Assembly (NCBI GenBank): GCA_026214975.1
Contig: CM047815.1
Coordinates: forward strand, 83,038,800 to 83,102,799
DNA: 64,000 nt
Origin: Gentiana macrophylla
Lineage: Eukaryota; Streptophyta; Magnoliopsida; Gentianales; Gentianaceae
Direction: 5' to 3'
The position numbers and the translations under genes were made by a program. Each line of letters begins with the position of its first letter. Positions within the stretch are counted from its first letter, which is position 1. The notes beneath the pieces are model-generated. The model saw only the letters and a program-made list of their open reading frames with translations, did no database searches and had not been told where the DNA came from. Shown piece by piece: positions 10,518-22,598 of the stretch.

Positions 10518-12457
10518 TGATGTGTAACATTTATATGATAAAAATTACGATGTTTTATATACGTTATCGACTCTTTTTATATAAAATATAATAAAATATA
10601 ACGATAATCTTATAAAATATTAATAGCTATGAATAAATCTAAATACTATAAAAATCTAGTAAAAAAATGATAAAAAGTTATAAATTTTGTACCGGGTTAA
10701 TAACCGGAGTGTAAGTGTCGATTCACGTGGGTATTTTTGGTATTTCTGGACCTTAGGTAAACCAAGACCCAGTGGCGACATTTTATGGAGTAAAATCATA
10801 TCTTTTGAAGGAATAAAGGAAGTGCCTTGCGAGATTTAAAGTTCAAGTGGATCGATGGTTCGTGACGCCGTATCAAGTTATATTTTCAACGAACAAATGG
10901 CCCAGCAAAAAGGCATTTTCTGAAAAAAAGTCTTCATGGAAGTTATAGATCTCCTCAAGAGCTTTCCAGCGCATATTGAATTATGTCATTTGGAGATCAG
11001 AGCTCAAGTTATGATTTTATCAAGTTTCGGATTAAGATTGGAAAAAATCTATCGGATCGATCGGATTTACCTCGGATCGATCCGAGGAGGCATAATGATT
11101 ATCCAGCATGTGGCCTGAGGAGAAAATCCTGGGATAAGATTTTTATTCCCGGATCGATCCGGCCCTTTCTCGGATCGATCCGGCAAGGAAAAATTGCCTA
11201 TAAAAGAAGCGACATTGCGAGGCAGGCACAAAGAGGGTACCAAATATATTTTCTTTTACCTCTTTCTAGTAGTAGTAGTATGTATATATATAGGCCTTAT
11301 GCCATAAATAAAGTAGTATCGTCATAATGCTCGAGAAATTATCGGAAGATCAATGTTGTTGAAGTTGTTGTAGCATCAGGGCGAATACATCTTACGATCA
11401 ATCGTTATGTCGGGTAAAATTTCTAAAGTATTTATGTTTATTATGTTTGTTTTTATCTTTTAGTATAATGTTAGTAGGCTAAATCTAATAACTAGCCAAA
11501 GTTATGTAATCGTTTTATTTCGATCTTTTCGGTAAAGGAATGTTGTCTAAGTAAAATTGAATAAAAATTGAGTTAATTGAATCTTTTTCTATTGATAAAG
11601 TTTGACTTGAAAGAATTCATAATCTAATTATGAATTGGCGCCTCGTAATTAAGTTATGAACTCGTTAATAGAAAAACCGGAGGGTAAAAATTGGCGAGTG
11701 AAAGCGTGACAAGCGGAATCAGTTTCTACCGAGGCGATTTGTCCTAAAAGATAAATCTTATTAAAATTTGTACTCAAGATCGTAATAATGTTAAAATCAT
11801 CGATTAATTGAAACTTAAACCGGAAAGTTGAATCGCCCGGCCTTGACAACGGAACCTTTAAATAAAATTGACCGTTTGTGAGCGGAATGACTCCTTTTAT
11901 TCAAAGGTAGAATCGTACTCGGGACACATTGGAAAAACCGTAACGATTGTGGATTTGGGTGATGACAATGGACATATGACAATTTTCACGCTAATGTGAG
12001 GGCGAATTGTTAACCTTAGGAGTACACCGTTTCATTTACTCAATTGAACACTAAAGATCGAGCACATTCCATTCCTTTGAAAAGATCGTATAAATCAATT
12101 ATATAAACTTTGGCTAGTTCTCTAATAATATATTTGGCATCTATATATTTATATCTATATATATACTTTGCAACTTATGCACATCTATATATATTTATAT
12201 ATCTATATATATTATATTAAATAAAATTTTAATTTACGTATTTATTTTATGTTGACTAGAATAGTAGTGATACGTGTTATAAAATTGCGGTTTAGATCGA
12301 GTTAATAAAAGCTCTTTGGTGTTTAACCACACTTAGAAGAATTACAAAGTTCCACGAGGATCGATACTCGACTCACCATACTAGCACTCTGATTTGACCC
12401 GATACTGCTTTGTCGGTTGGGGTAGTATTAGCACTAGAAAAGGCCACGTCGACTTTA
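10518..12457 (+). repeat. LTR of the Athila-type element, shared between copies 1 and 2
   Basis: About 1.94 kb. It begins TGATGTGTAAC directly after the polypurine tract and ends about 12,457, just before a tRNA-type primer binding site. The promoter module is at 11,053-11,206: four CGGATCGATCCG-type palindromes and a TATA box (CTATAAAAG, 11,198-11,206). The distal part is AT-rich (TATATA runs 12,130-12,215). Only one LTR separates the two internal regions. Short ORFs inside it (for example 10,936-11,327 and 11,649-11,849) look fortuitous. The 3' boundary is uncertain by a few bases because the CA end is not clear. Confidence 0.75.
11053..11206 (+). promoter_or_regulatory. LTR promoter: palindrome cluster plus TATA box
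   Basis: Variant palindrome at 11,053-11,064, then CTCGGATCGATCCGAG (perfect 16-bp palindrome) at 11,071-11,086, CCGGATCGATCCGG at 11,149-11,162 and CGGATCGATCCGG at 11,171-11,183. CTATAAAAG follows at 11,198-11,206. The last two palindromes share the 8-10 base spacer GGCCCTTTCT with the internal block at 7,890-7,923. This would drive the genomic RNA. Confidence 0.6.
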
Positions 12458-12476
12458 CGGCGCCGTTGCCGAGAGG
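12458..12476 (+). other. Primer binding site (Athila/Tat type, tRNA-Asp-like)
   Basis: CGGCGCCGTTGCCGAGAGGA follows the LTR. Athila and many Tat elements use a primer site close to TGGCGCCGTTGCCGGGGA, which I know as tRNA-Asp complementary. The match is good in the first 14 bases and disturbed at CCG/GG afterwards. It sets the LTR/internal border and the plus orientation of copy 2. Confidence 0.7.
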
Positions 12477-12830
12477 AGCAGCTAATTTCTTTTTGTGTCT
12501 ATGGTTACTACTTGTATTAGCTCAAAATTCTCGAGAATAAGTCAACACTTTTCTTATCTCATTTCTAATTTTATTTTCATCGGTACTTACCTTATAGGTA
12601 AGTTACCAAATTTTACTACTATCAATTTAGTGTTATTTTCTAATTTTCGTTAGTTGATGACCCGGAAGTGGTAAGGCCCGCTCACTCTTATAAGCTGACA
12701 TAAACACTTACGAAAGGCGGTTAAAGTAGAGAAAGCGTGGTCATACTAGTCGGAAATCTGGCGAATCATCTTCAAGCAATACGAGAATGCATTTGAAATC
12801 GGTGATGAAACACTGAACAAGAAGTGGAAC

Positions 12831-14830
12831 ATGCTCACAGGGCATGGACAAAACCACATTAACCTTAATAATCAAAATAATAATAATAATAGAAATAATC
12901 GAATCGGAACGAATAATCGTAACAACTTGATAAACCCAAGGCCTATCTGTGACCAAACCATAAGAAGAAATCGGACTAATAATCCCATACTTTTACCTAA
13001 TGAAGGAAGCGAATAATTTGAGATTAAATCTCATCTTTTGGTTTAATTGGCGTGAGAGCCCAATTCTAGGAGAAGATGATGAAGATCAGCATCATCATCT
13101 CTATCTTTTGAAGAAGCTACTGCAATCTGACCAAAAGTCAAGGTGCTCACAAGGAATTAACAAGGATGACTATGTTTCTTTTTCTCTACAAAGGGCGAGC
13201 CGAGATTGGTTTATGTCTCTTCCACATCATTCACTTACAAGTTGGGAGGAGATTCAAGTGAATTTACGAAACAATACTTCACTCTGGGCCGAATTTGGAA
13301 TTAAAAGTCGAGGTTGCTAATTTTAGACAAGGATCGAAGAAAGCGGCTTGGGAATGCGTGGGAAAGATTTAAAAAATTACTAGGCGTGTCGACCATGGTT
13401 ATTCCTTAGACATGCAAATTCAACTTTTACGTAAGTAAATTAAGAAAAGATTCACGTCTTTGATGTAGACCATGCATGTGGTGGTTCTTTAATGATGAGT
13501 GAAGCTCAATTAGTTTACGATGCCATAGAAAAGATTTCCAAAAATAACGAGAATGTAGGAAACCGGTTCTAGCACGGAAAAGTAGCTTTTGCGGGAGAAT
13601 GTCGTCTAATACGGAAGTTCTAGCACATTTAGAAAATTTGAGTAGGAAATTTGATGGATTACAACGAGAATAAGAACCAAAGTTAGGAAAATAGTGCACC
13701 ATTTGAATACTCAAATCAGGATAAAATACCTTTAGGGATTGAAGAACCGACGAGGATGCTCGAGAGAGGAGGTGAGTTTTCTTGTGACATAGAAATTTAA
13801 ACAATGCTTATTCAAACTCGTTCAATGCTATTAGAAGAGATCACCCTACTTATCGATGGTGCGAAAACCCTAGCAAGCAAGGACAACCGCCGTATCGGTT
13901 CCGTATAGGAACTTGAATAATAATCAAGTTTATCAAGAAAACACATCTAATCGAATTTACAATCATTACAGATCCTATCCTCAACATACCACTCAAAGTA
14001 TACGGTAACTCAAAGTTCAACTCAACTGCGAGAAGGAGTTGAAAAATGGGAAAAACTAATGGAAAATATGATGGGTGTAGTATCTACTCAAGCTAAAAAT
14101 ATAGAAGCGATGGTGACTTCTATTGAGTACGAGTCACTAAGGACATGAGTTCAATGAAAACATCTATGAGTGGACATGATACCAGGATGAGAGCGATAGA
14201 AGCCTCATTAAGGAATATGGAAGATCATTTGAGTAGGGGAAGGTGAGCGTAATAATGAGACCCCAGGAGGATTACCAAGTAACTTTGAAAGGAACCCAGA
14301 GAGGTAAATGTTGTAATTCACGAGAAGTAGGAAGCTCGAGTGGAAGTAATGGAGTTGAAAACCTTGGGAATAATGAAGTAGAAGATGACTTAGATGTTAA
14401 GAATGATAAAGATGAACTTGAATTCTGAGACGAGGAAGAAGAAATTATAGACAATTTCTTAAAAGAAATAAAAGTTGAACACGAAAGTGAAAGGAAAATT
14501 GGGTAAAAATCCTAAGATTACGAAAGATCCCATGGATAAAGATTTAAGGACTTTATTTAAGGAACACATTAGAATGGAAGAAAATGAAAACAAGGATGAA
14601 AAACATGAAGAAATGAAGGAATCTGAAGTAGAGATTGATTCAGGGAACAATTTAAAAGAAAGAATTCAAGAACCTGAAACATGGCGACTGAGTAATACTC
14701 AAGGTTTAAGGAAAAGGAAAAGAAAGCGACAAAGGAGCCAAGGTCATAGATTTAGAATCTTTACCTTACCCTCACTAAAGATCAAATCAAAAAAAAAAAA
14801 GCGATAAAGTATGCTCGTTTTCTGGACACT
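12831..14830 (+). pseudogene. Athila-type gag (copy 2), frame-broken
   Basis: Capsid polyprotein. Candidate start ATG 12,831 (MLTGHGQNHINL) opens an Asn-rich N-terminus (NNNNNRNNR). The retrotransposon gag domain follows at about 13,000-13,440: the LRLNLI / SPILGEDDEDQHHHLYLLKK region, then SRDWFMSLPHHSLTSWEEIQ near 13,200-13,260 and AWERFKKLLG near 13,355. Downstream come the coiled-coil-like segment with METM-rich helices (14,060-14,240), GGLPSN near 14,270 and a charged linker. The start is tentative; an upstream start hidden by a frame break is possible. Confidence 0.72.
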
Positions 14831-15009
14831 TTTAAGTCATATTCAAGTTAATATCACATTATCGAAGCTTTGATTAATATACTGCCTATGGAAAATTTAG
14901 AAAGAAATTGTCAAACAAGAAAAATTAGAGGAATATGAGAATATATGCCTAAATGAAGAATGTTCCATGATTCTGTGGCATAAGTTACCACTGGCTGAAA
15001 GATCAGGTA

Positions 15010-15420
15010 GTTTTACCATTCCGTGTGAAATTGGAGGATTTACATTTAAGAAGGTCTTATGTGATCTAGGAGCGAGTATAAATCTCATGTCTTATGAGGA
15101 TTATAGAAAGTTAGGCATAGGAAAGCTTACTAAAGTGAAATGACTCTGCAAATGGCGGATAGATCGATTAAGTACCACTAAAGGAATTATAAAGGACATA
15201 TTGGTTAAAGTAGACAAATTCTATTTTCCAGTAGACTTTGTAGTTATGGAAATGGAAGGCGGTTATTGGCACCTCTTATTCTAGGTCGTCCATTTCTAGC
15301 TACGAGGAAGAACTTTGTCGATGTTGAAAGGAGAATTAATCTTAAGAGTCAATGAAGGCGAAGTTACTTTCAATATTTTCAAAGCTATGAATCATGCATC
15401 AACGAGAATCATGTTCTTTT
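15010..15420 (+). pseudogene. Retropepsin-like protease region (copy 2)
   Basis: Reads SGSFTIPCEIGGFTFKKVL, DLGASINLMSYEDYRKLG (15,067-15,115), LQMADR, VDKFYFPVDFVVMEMEGG and PLILGRPFLATRK (15,275-15,305). DLGA holds the catalytic Asp, and ILGRP is the conserved C-terminal pepsin motif. It is better preserved here than in copy 1: the ctaggagcgag segment is complete. Confidence 0.78.
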
Positions 15421-15739
15421 ATAGAAGATATTCATTACATCTATGATAATCGATTACCAACTTTTGAAGGCAGATTAGAAGAATGCTTAACTCTGTCTAT
15501 CTATAAAGAAGATGAGGAAGACATTGAAATGAAAGAGATAATTCTTTCTTTAGATACGAGAAAGTTTTACCTTTAAGCCACCATGGCATAAGCACTTGGA
15601 ATTAGAACTAGAAGGACCGGTTCTTAAATCGTCAATAGAAGATCCGCCAAAGAACCTGGACTTGAAACCATTACCTTTAAATCGAAATATGCTTTTCTTG
15701 AAAGCGATAATCTATTACCAATTATTATTTCATCAACTT

Positions 15740-17200
15740 TAAGCGAGCAACAAGAAGATCAATTACTTGGAATGTTGAAAAAGCATAAGAAAGCTTTTGG
15801 ATGGACGATTCTTGATATTCGAGGTATTAGCCACGAGATTTGCGTTCATAAGATAATTACGAAGGAAGATGCTAAGCCTTGTATTCAACATAGCGCCGCC
15901 TCAACCCAAATTTGCGGTTAATTGTTAAGAAAGAGGTCATTAAGCTATTAGAGATGGGAATAATTTTTCCCATATCGGATAGTGAATGGGTAAGTCCAAC
16001 TCAAGTGGTACCAAAGAAAGGAGGTTTCACGGTGAAAGAAAATGATAGAAATGAATGGATTCCAACAAGAGAAATTACGAGGATATCGAATGTGCATTGA
16101 TTTTAGGAAACTAAATGATCATACTAAGAAAGATCATCATCCACTTCCATTCATAGTTCAAATGTTGGAGCGGTTAAGTGGTCATAAATATTCTTTGCTT
16201 CTTAGATGGTTATTCGGGATATTCTGATTTTCATTGCGGAGGAGATAGGGAAAAGACTACTTTCACTTGTCCTTATGGAACTTTTGCGTATAAAAGAATG
16301 CCGTTTGGTTTATGTAATGCTCGACTACGTTTCAAAGATGCATGATGGCTATATTTTACGATATGGTTGAGAAATTCTTGGAAATTTTATGGGCGACTTT
16401 AGTGTTTACGGAGATTCTTTTGGTAAATGTTTATCGCACTTAGAAAGAGTGTTGTATTTGTGAGGATACCAATTTAGTTTTAAATTGGGAAAAATGTCAT
16501 TTAATGGTATCGGAAGGAATTGTTCTAGGCCATAGAATCTACGAAATAGGAATTGAAGTTGATAAAGCTAAGGTTGAAGTAATTGAAAAATTACCACCAC
16601 GAGTTAATCTAAGGACTCGAGAGGATTTCTTGGACATGCGAGGATTTTATAGAAGATTTATTGCAGATTTTTCAAAGATAGCAAAGCCTCTAAGTCATTT
16701 GCTTGAAAAGGAAGTACCTTTTAACCCGATAGTAAATGTAAGGAAGCTTTTCGGACCTTAAAAGCGAGATTAACTCTTGCACCGGTGCTAATAGCACCGA
16801 TTGGAATTTACCGTTTGAGATTATGTGTGATGCGGTGATTTAGCGGTAGGAGCAGTTTTAGGTCAAAGATATAACAAAATTCTCAAAGCTATTTACTATG
16901 CATCTCATCGTTAAATGCGACTCAATTGAACTATACAACTACTGAAAAGAAGCTGTTGCATTTGTAATTTTTGCCTTAGATAAGTTTAGATCGTATATTG
17001 TTGGTTCTAAGGTAATAATTTATCTGAGACCATTCGACTTTGAAGTATTTCTTTGAGTAAGAAAGATCTGAAACCACGTCTTCTTAGATGGATTCTCTTA
17101 CTTGAGGAGTTCGATTTGGAAATTAAAGATAAAAGGAAGTGAGAATGTAGTAGCGGATCATCTAAGTAGAATGGAAAATGATGGAGAAAAGGGAATAGAA
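15740..17200 (+). pseudogene. Reverse transcriptase and RNase H (copy 2)
   Basis: Same motif series as copy 1: RLIVKKEVIKLLEMGIIFP at 15,912, WVSPTQVVPKKGG, RMCIDFRKLNDHTKKDHHPL at about 16,088-16,147, and MVSEGIVLGHRI at 16,504. The DFSKIAKPLSHLLEKEVPFN connection runs on to 16,730. RNase H follows, with KLTLAPVLIAPIW-like sequence damaged by indels and CD near 16,827. The stretch 16,504-16,761 is one clean 85-residue frame across the RT thumb/connection. Confidence 0.82.
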
Positions 17201-17289
17201 ATTAAAGATTCATTTCACGATGAACAACTTTTAGAATAGATACTCCTTCAACCATGCAGTTATTAAAGAATAGAATTCCTTACAAGGAA

Positions 17290-18580
17290 ATGTCACCCTG
17301 GTTTGGAGATATCATTAATTACTTAACTTTGTGATTATATTCCGTCTCATTGGACTTAGCGTGAAAAGAAATTCTTTTATGACTTAAAATTTTATTCTTG
17401 GGAGGAACCGGACCTTTTCCGTAAATGTTCGGATGGGATAATCGAGAAAGTGTGTGCTGATAATGAAATTTTAAGTATTTTATCATTTTGTCATGATCGT
17501 GAGGCGAGGAGGTCATCATGGAGGATGGAAAAGCGCTTTTAAAGTTTTACAATGTGGTTTTATTGGCCTCGCTATATAGAGATGCTTATAAGTATGTCAA
17601 ATCTTGTGAATCTTGTCAAAAATGGGAAATGTATCTAAAAAACATGAAATGCCTATGCAACCTATTTTAGAATGTGAGTTATTTGATGTTTGGGGTATAG
17701 ATTTCATGGGACCATTTCTATATCTTTTGGAAAAAGATTTATTCTAGTAATGGTAGATTATGTTTGAAATGGGTAGAAAAGTGAAGCTCTTCCCACTAAT
17801 GATACCAAAGTTGTCATACGATTTCTTAAAAGAATATATTTACGTTATGGCATTCGAGGGCTATCATTAGTGATAGAGGTTAGCACTTTTGTAATAGACC
17901 ATTTACCAAGATAATTGAAAAATATGGTGTAGCATAAGTTAGGAGCATACTATCATCCATAAACCGGTGGTCGAGGTAGAGGTGTCTAATAGAGATCAAA
18001 AGAATTGTAGAAAAAGGCGGTGGATTCAAATCGAAAAAAGCTGGGCGATTAAACTAGGCGATGCATTATGGGCATATAGAAACGACTTTTAAAACACCAA
18101 TTGGTTGTTCTCCTATAAGTTAGTTTTGGTAAGTCGTGTCATCTCGGTTGAGTTAGAACACCGAGCCTTTTGGGCTATTAAATTTTGAATTTCGATCTAA
18201 ATTTGTCGGTGATCATAGATTGCTTCAATTGTGAGAACTAGAAGAATTCCGTCTCGATTCTTATGAAAGCTTTCGAATCTACAAGGCATACGAAATCCTT
18301 TCACGATAAGAGAATCTATAGTCGTGAGTTCCATGTAGGTGATCGAGTGCTCTTGTACAATTCACGTTTAAAGTTATTTCGGAAAGCTTAAATCAAGATG
18401 GGGCGAGTCCATTTAAAGTAACGAGTTTACAAATGGAGGTATTGAACTAAGCGATGGAAATACAACTTTTATAGCCAATGGCCATAGAGTAAAGTTATTT
18501 GTGGAAGGAGAAGGAACGCCTTTGAAAGAAGAAATAATGCTACTAAGCGATCCTCCGACAAAGTAAAAGCGAGAAATCAA
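17290..18580 (+). pseudogene. Integrase (copy 2)
   Basis: Zinc module residues HDREA..GHHGG near 17,500 and CESCQK near 17,610; catalytic core WGIDFMGP near 17,693; VDYV and KWVE near 17,755; C-terminal FHVGDRVLLYNSRLKLF near 18,330-18,375 and NGHRVKLFVEGEGTPLKEE near 18,478-18,535. The DRG and QTSGQ regions are frame-broken exactly as in copy 1. Confidence 0.8.
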
Positions 18581-18599
18581 GAAGCGAAAGCGAGAGGAG

Positions 18600-19218
18600 T
18601 TAAACTCGGCCGAATACCAGGTGTTATCTATCTTTACTCTACTTTTATGTGTTTTATTTATGTTTAAAGTAGTTTCGTCTTTTACGGATAGGCGTAAAAA
18701 AGCTGGATGTCTTTTAGATAGAATAGAAATTTTTATCTTGCTTTTGAAATTAGCTTGGATAAAGATGTCGCGTTTAAAATAGAAGCTTGATTTTGAGAAA
18801 AACAAGCAATTGTTGAGAGAGATCGGTGAAAGAACTATGTAATGGAAAATCGAGAAGTTCGATAAAGAGAAGGGCAAAGTTTTTAAGAAGGTGTAGAAAA
18901 TTTGTGGAAAAAGTGAGCATGAAGGAAATGTAGGAAAGCACAACCAAATCCAGGATGAGTGTTTGAATGTTGTTAAGAAGGAGCGATTAGGTGGTTATCG
19001 AAAATCGATGGAGATCAAAAGAAAATTTGAGCGCCTCATTTCTTAAGATTAGGTTGATGGAGCGTTATTATCGAAATCTTGAAGATTTAAGAAGTATTAG
19101 AATTAGGATTAAGTTTTTGTTTATTTTGTAGTACTTATAAAATTTTTATATAACTTTGAAAATTTTATAAATAGGATGAAATTACTTATAAGTTTTATAA
19201 AGATTATCATACCAAAAA

Positions 19219-19268
<50 letters not shown>

Positions 19269-19713
19269 TGGTCGGATCGATCCGACCTAACTTGAATCGA
19301 TCGGAACTGAAAAACCTAAAAAAGGGGCGGGGACCTCCTTTCTTCTTCTTCTTCTTCTTTTTCTAAAAGCAGCCGCCCCTCCCTTTTCCCTCAATTGAAA
19401 TTTTTCCTTCAAATCATCACACACTATCACCATTAAACTACACCACTTCTTAAACTTTTCTCATTTTCCCTCCTCTCTTCAAAGTTGCATTTAAATTGAA
19501 GAATTTTCAAGGATAGCTTCAACTTTATTCAGTGAAATTTCCATCTTTTCGGCCAAATTTCAACCTTTTTAAGCTTTATAAGGTAACATTGTAGTTATTT
19601 ATTTTCTTAATTTCGTTTTTTGCAATTTTTATTTTCAATTGTTTTGTCACTCACATTTTGTCTTGTTGTTTTTGTGTTTTTTTGTGTTGTTTTGTTTTTG
19701 TCATTATCGTAGA
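18600..19713 (+). promoter_or_regulatory. Post-pol leader with palindrome and intron-like segment (copy 2)
   Basis: Counterpart of 4,940-6,051. It holds a T-run followed by a long A-run (19,217-19,264), the palindrome TCGGATCGATCCGA at 19,272-19,285, a TTC-repeat leader, and a possible intron at 19,583-19,712 (donor AAG|GTAACA, acceptor TCGTAG) ending one base before ATG 19,714. The two copies differ in homopolymer length but keep palindrome, donor, acceptor and ATG. Confidence 0.5.
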
Positions 19714-21192
19714 ATGGCGAATCATCCAAAGCTAGTAAAAAGCGTAAACCGCATATCCTACCCAAATTCGAGTTATAGAAACTAGGCCTTTATGAAGAAG
19801 AAGAATTGGTTGTTAGTTTTGATAAAGAACGCGTCTGCTGCTGACTAAGAAAGCATTGAAAAATAAATTTGGGCGGTGTTTAGTTGCAATAGAGAGGGTT
19901 TAGATTTTAAAGATTTGGGAAGGGAGGTCAAAGATATTTTTGAAAGGAGGCATTGGATGGAATTAGCTTGATTTAAGGTCGGGAGAAATTAACACCACCT
20001 TAGTAGCGTGAATTTTATTCTTTGGTAGCAACTCACGATGCTACGGATGATGGTGAGTTAACCTCTGTCAACTTTGAGAACTAGGGCGAGTGCCGTTTAC
20101 TCCTCACATTATTAATGCTATTTATGGTATTCTGATATACCGGAGAATGAGGATTATTATACGATTTGGAATTTGGATGAGCGGCGGACTTTGATCATAT
20201 TATTTGCGGTAGCCCGAGAATGAGTTAGATCCTTTGCCGTCGGCATGAAAGCGAGTTTTCTATGGGAAATGTATCCGGGATATGAAAGCCATTAAGCGTT
20301 TTATTAGTCACACTCTTTTACCCGACTCGGCATTTTACATCTTTTGGTAAGAGGATTTGTGTATTGCTTGGGCTATAGTTAATGATGTACTGTGGATATG
20401 GCGAGTGATGTGTAGAAGGGCCAAGGAATTTGCCCATTGCTGCTAGACCAGGCGATCACATGCCTTTTCCATGTTTTATTTCTTCCTTGTGCCGTCGGAT
20501 AGGAGTCACTGAGCTCCCAAATGATAATTTGATGATGGTGGATGACACACTTATTGGTCTGGTTACCACTTAGGCGGCGGGAAGAATAAACTTTTGGACC
20601 ACTAACCGTCAGCGACCTCGACCCTACTCCATCCACTGCTTTGTCCCTCCTTCATCGAGTCAAACTCAAACTCATCTTCCAAATACCATCACTTATGACA
20701 TGTTTCAATCCATGGCCTATGATGTTCATCGTGCTAATGCCAATATGGTATTTTTTGCGGAAAGGAATAAATTATAGTGCGAAGATTTACGTCAAGGCAT
20801 CGAGGTTTATATCAAATGAATATCTTTTGCAAAACCTACCTATGCCGAGATGGATATTCCATGATGCCAAACCCGACCTTATACCTTGCCCGATTTCATT
20901 CCACCGATGCCACCTCCTCGGATTTCCAACAAATGCCACATTCTTTTGGATTTCAAACTAGTGGTGTAGGAGATTTTTCGGCCAGTACTACGGCGGTGCG
21001 ACATCGAGATGGGTGGATCGGATCGTTTGGCCATACCACGATGAGATGGGGAAGCACTTTTACGATATCACGAGAGAGATGAGCTCGATGGGACTAGATA
21101 GCTCGATGCGGATGTCAACTTATTTTCAAGATCCATCCCAAGAATCGACCCGTTCTCAAGCTATACCAAGTTCAAGCCACGTCGGTGAGTGA
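19714..21192 (+). pseudogene. Athila-type post-pol ORF, PF20167-like (copy 2)
   Basis: Second copy of the ORF at 6,052-7,524. Start MANHPK with a basic KKRK-like region; central LLPDSAFYIF and HMPFPCFISSLCRRIGVTEL-type motifs (here 20,320-20,520); C-terminal SMRMSTYFQDPSQESTRSQ and HVGE-stop at 21,190-21,192. Family assignment rests on the FPCFI..LCRRIGV motif and on position after integrase. Frame-broken. No hydrophobic membrane segment is seen. Confidence 0.52.
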
Positions 21193-21481
21193 TGAAGAGG
21201 AGTGATAATTTTTAAACATTCTATGGTTTTGACATTGAAACAATTTTATTTATCATGCACGTTTTCTTTTTCTTTAAATTTTAAGTTGTTTTGATCATAG
21301 TAGGATTTTATTTTATACGATTTTCATGTTTTCATTTCATATTATGGTATTAAGCATCGTGTAGAAAAATTTATCGTTATAACATAATGAAAATGAACCA
21401 AAAATAGGAAGAAAACTTGTCACCTAGAAAAAACTAAGTTTTTCAAGCAAAATCAACTCTACGTCCGTGAGCGGTAATGTT

Positions 21482-21651
21482 CGGATCGATCGACCTTTCA
21501 CGGATCGATCCGGCGTGTGTTACCGACGACAACATTCTTGGTTCGAGGGCGGATCGATCCGGCCTTATCTCGGATCGATCCGGCAAGTACAAAAAAGCGC
21601 GAGAAAGTAGATCTTTTCTACTTTTGCTTGATGGATATATTTCTATAAAAG
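21482..21651 (+). promoter_or_regulatory. Second internal promoter-like block (copy 2)
   Basis: Palindrome sites at 21,482 (variant), 21,501-21,513, 21,550-21,562 and 21,571-21,583, the AAGTAGA/TCTACTT inverted repeat near 21,605-21,625, and TATA box TCTATAAAAGG at 21,642-21,652. The ATG of the following ORF is at 21,719. Order and spacing match copy 1. Confidence 0.55.
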
Positions 21652-21718
21652 GAAAAAGCAGCGACCAAACTTTTGCTCATTCTTTCCTTTTCTTATTTTC
21701 AATCTCTCTATCAAAAAA

Positions 21719-22598
21719 ATGTCTAACCGATCCTCTCCCTCGGTTAATAATTATGAGACCCACATCTTTGATGGTGTGGTTCCCGAAAGGCATGCCTCTT
21801 GCTTTCATAATAACGTCCGAGACATCTAAATTTTGTCCGTTCTCTGATACGATGGAGAAAGGCTTAAACAACTGAAAAAAATTGATCGGTGGGGCGTAAT
21901 CTAATCCGAGGTTGCGGGTGGAAAAAGTTGATAAGGACTCCAGGGAGGTCGAATAAACATTTCGATTGTTAGAGATTTCTTTGCGTCTCTCGCTCGAGAT
22001 AACGCGGTAGCCTCATCTCAACTTATTACGATTAGGGAATCGTTATTTCATTTTCACCGATCATCATAAATCAAATCTATCAAATTCCACCATGTACTTT
22101 TGATGAAACCCACACTTGAGTTTCTTTGGGAACTTGGGGATGCATATAATGTTGTAAACCGTGCTGCGAAGCCTTTCGATTCGTATTTCCGTTGTTTGAT
22201 CATAACTATGATTCTTCAACTCACGGCTTTACCCCCTCATTTAAGGGCTTGAAGCGCTTCATTAATTCTCGGATCTATCAACTAGAGATTTTTATGGGGT
22301 TACGGATGATGAGATCTTCTTTGTTGTATGCATTATTTGTAGGAGCATACATTGATTAGGGAGTTTTGATTTTTAAGGCGCAATTAATTTTGCGGTAGAA
22401 AGGCGTAATAGGGAAAACCGCTACCATTTGCAGGTTATCTCTCACCTTTGTATCCAAGCCCGAATCACGTGCACTGAGTTTGCTCTTGGCGAGATTTTTC
22501 CATCTCGTGATTCTCGATTAGGATTACTTCGGTGGATACTCCCGGATGTTCATCTACGGTTTGATAATCGGTTAGAAGTTATGTTGTTAAGTTGGTAG
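21719..22598 (+). pseudogene. Unrecognised second post-pol ORF (copy 2)
   Basis: Counterpart of 8,054-8,928. Its first 40 codons read better than copy 1: MSNRSSPSVNN, then VVPERHASCFHNNVRDI after frame repair. The KPTLEFLWELGDAYNVVNR segment is at about 22,102-22,160. Ends at TAG 22,596-22,598. No family recognised. Confidence 0.4.
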
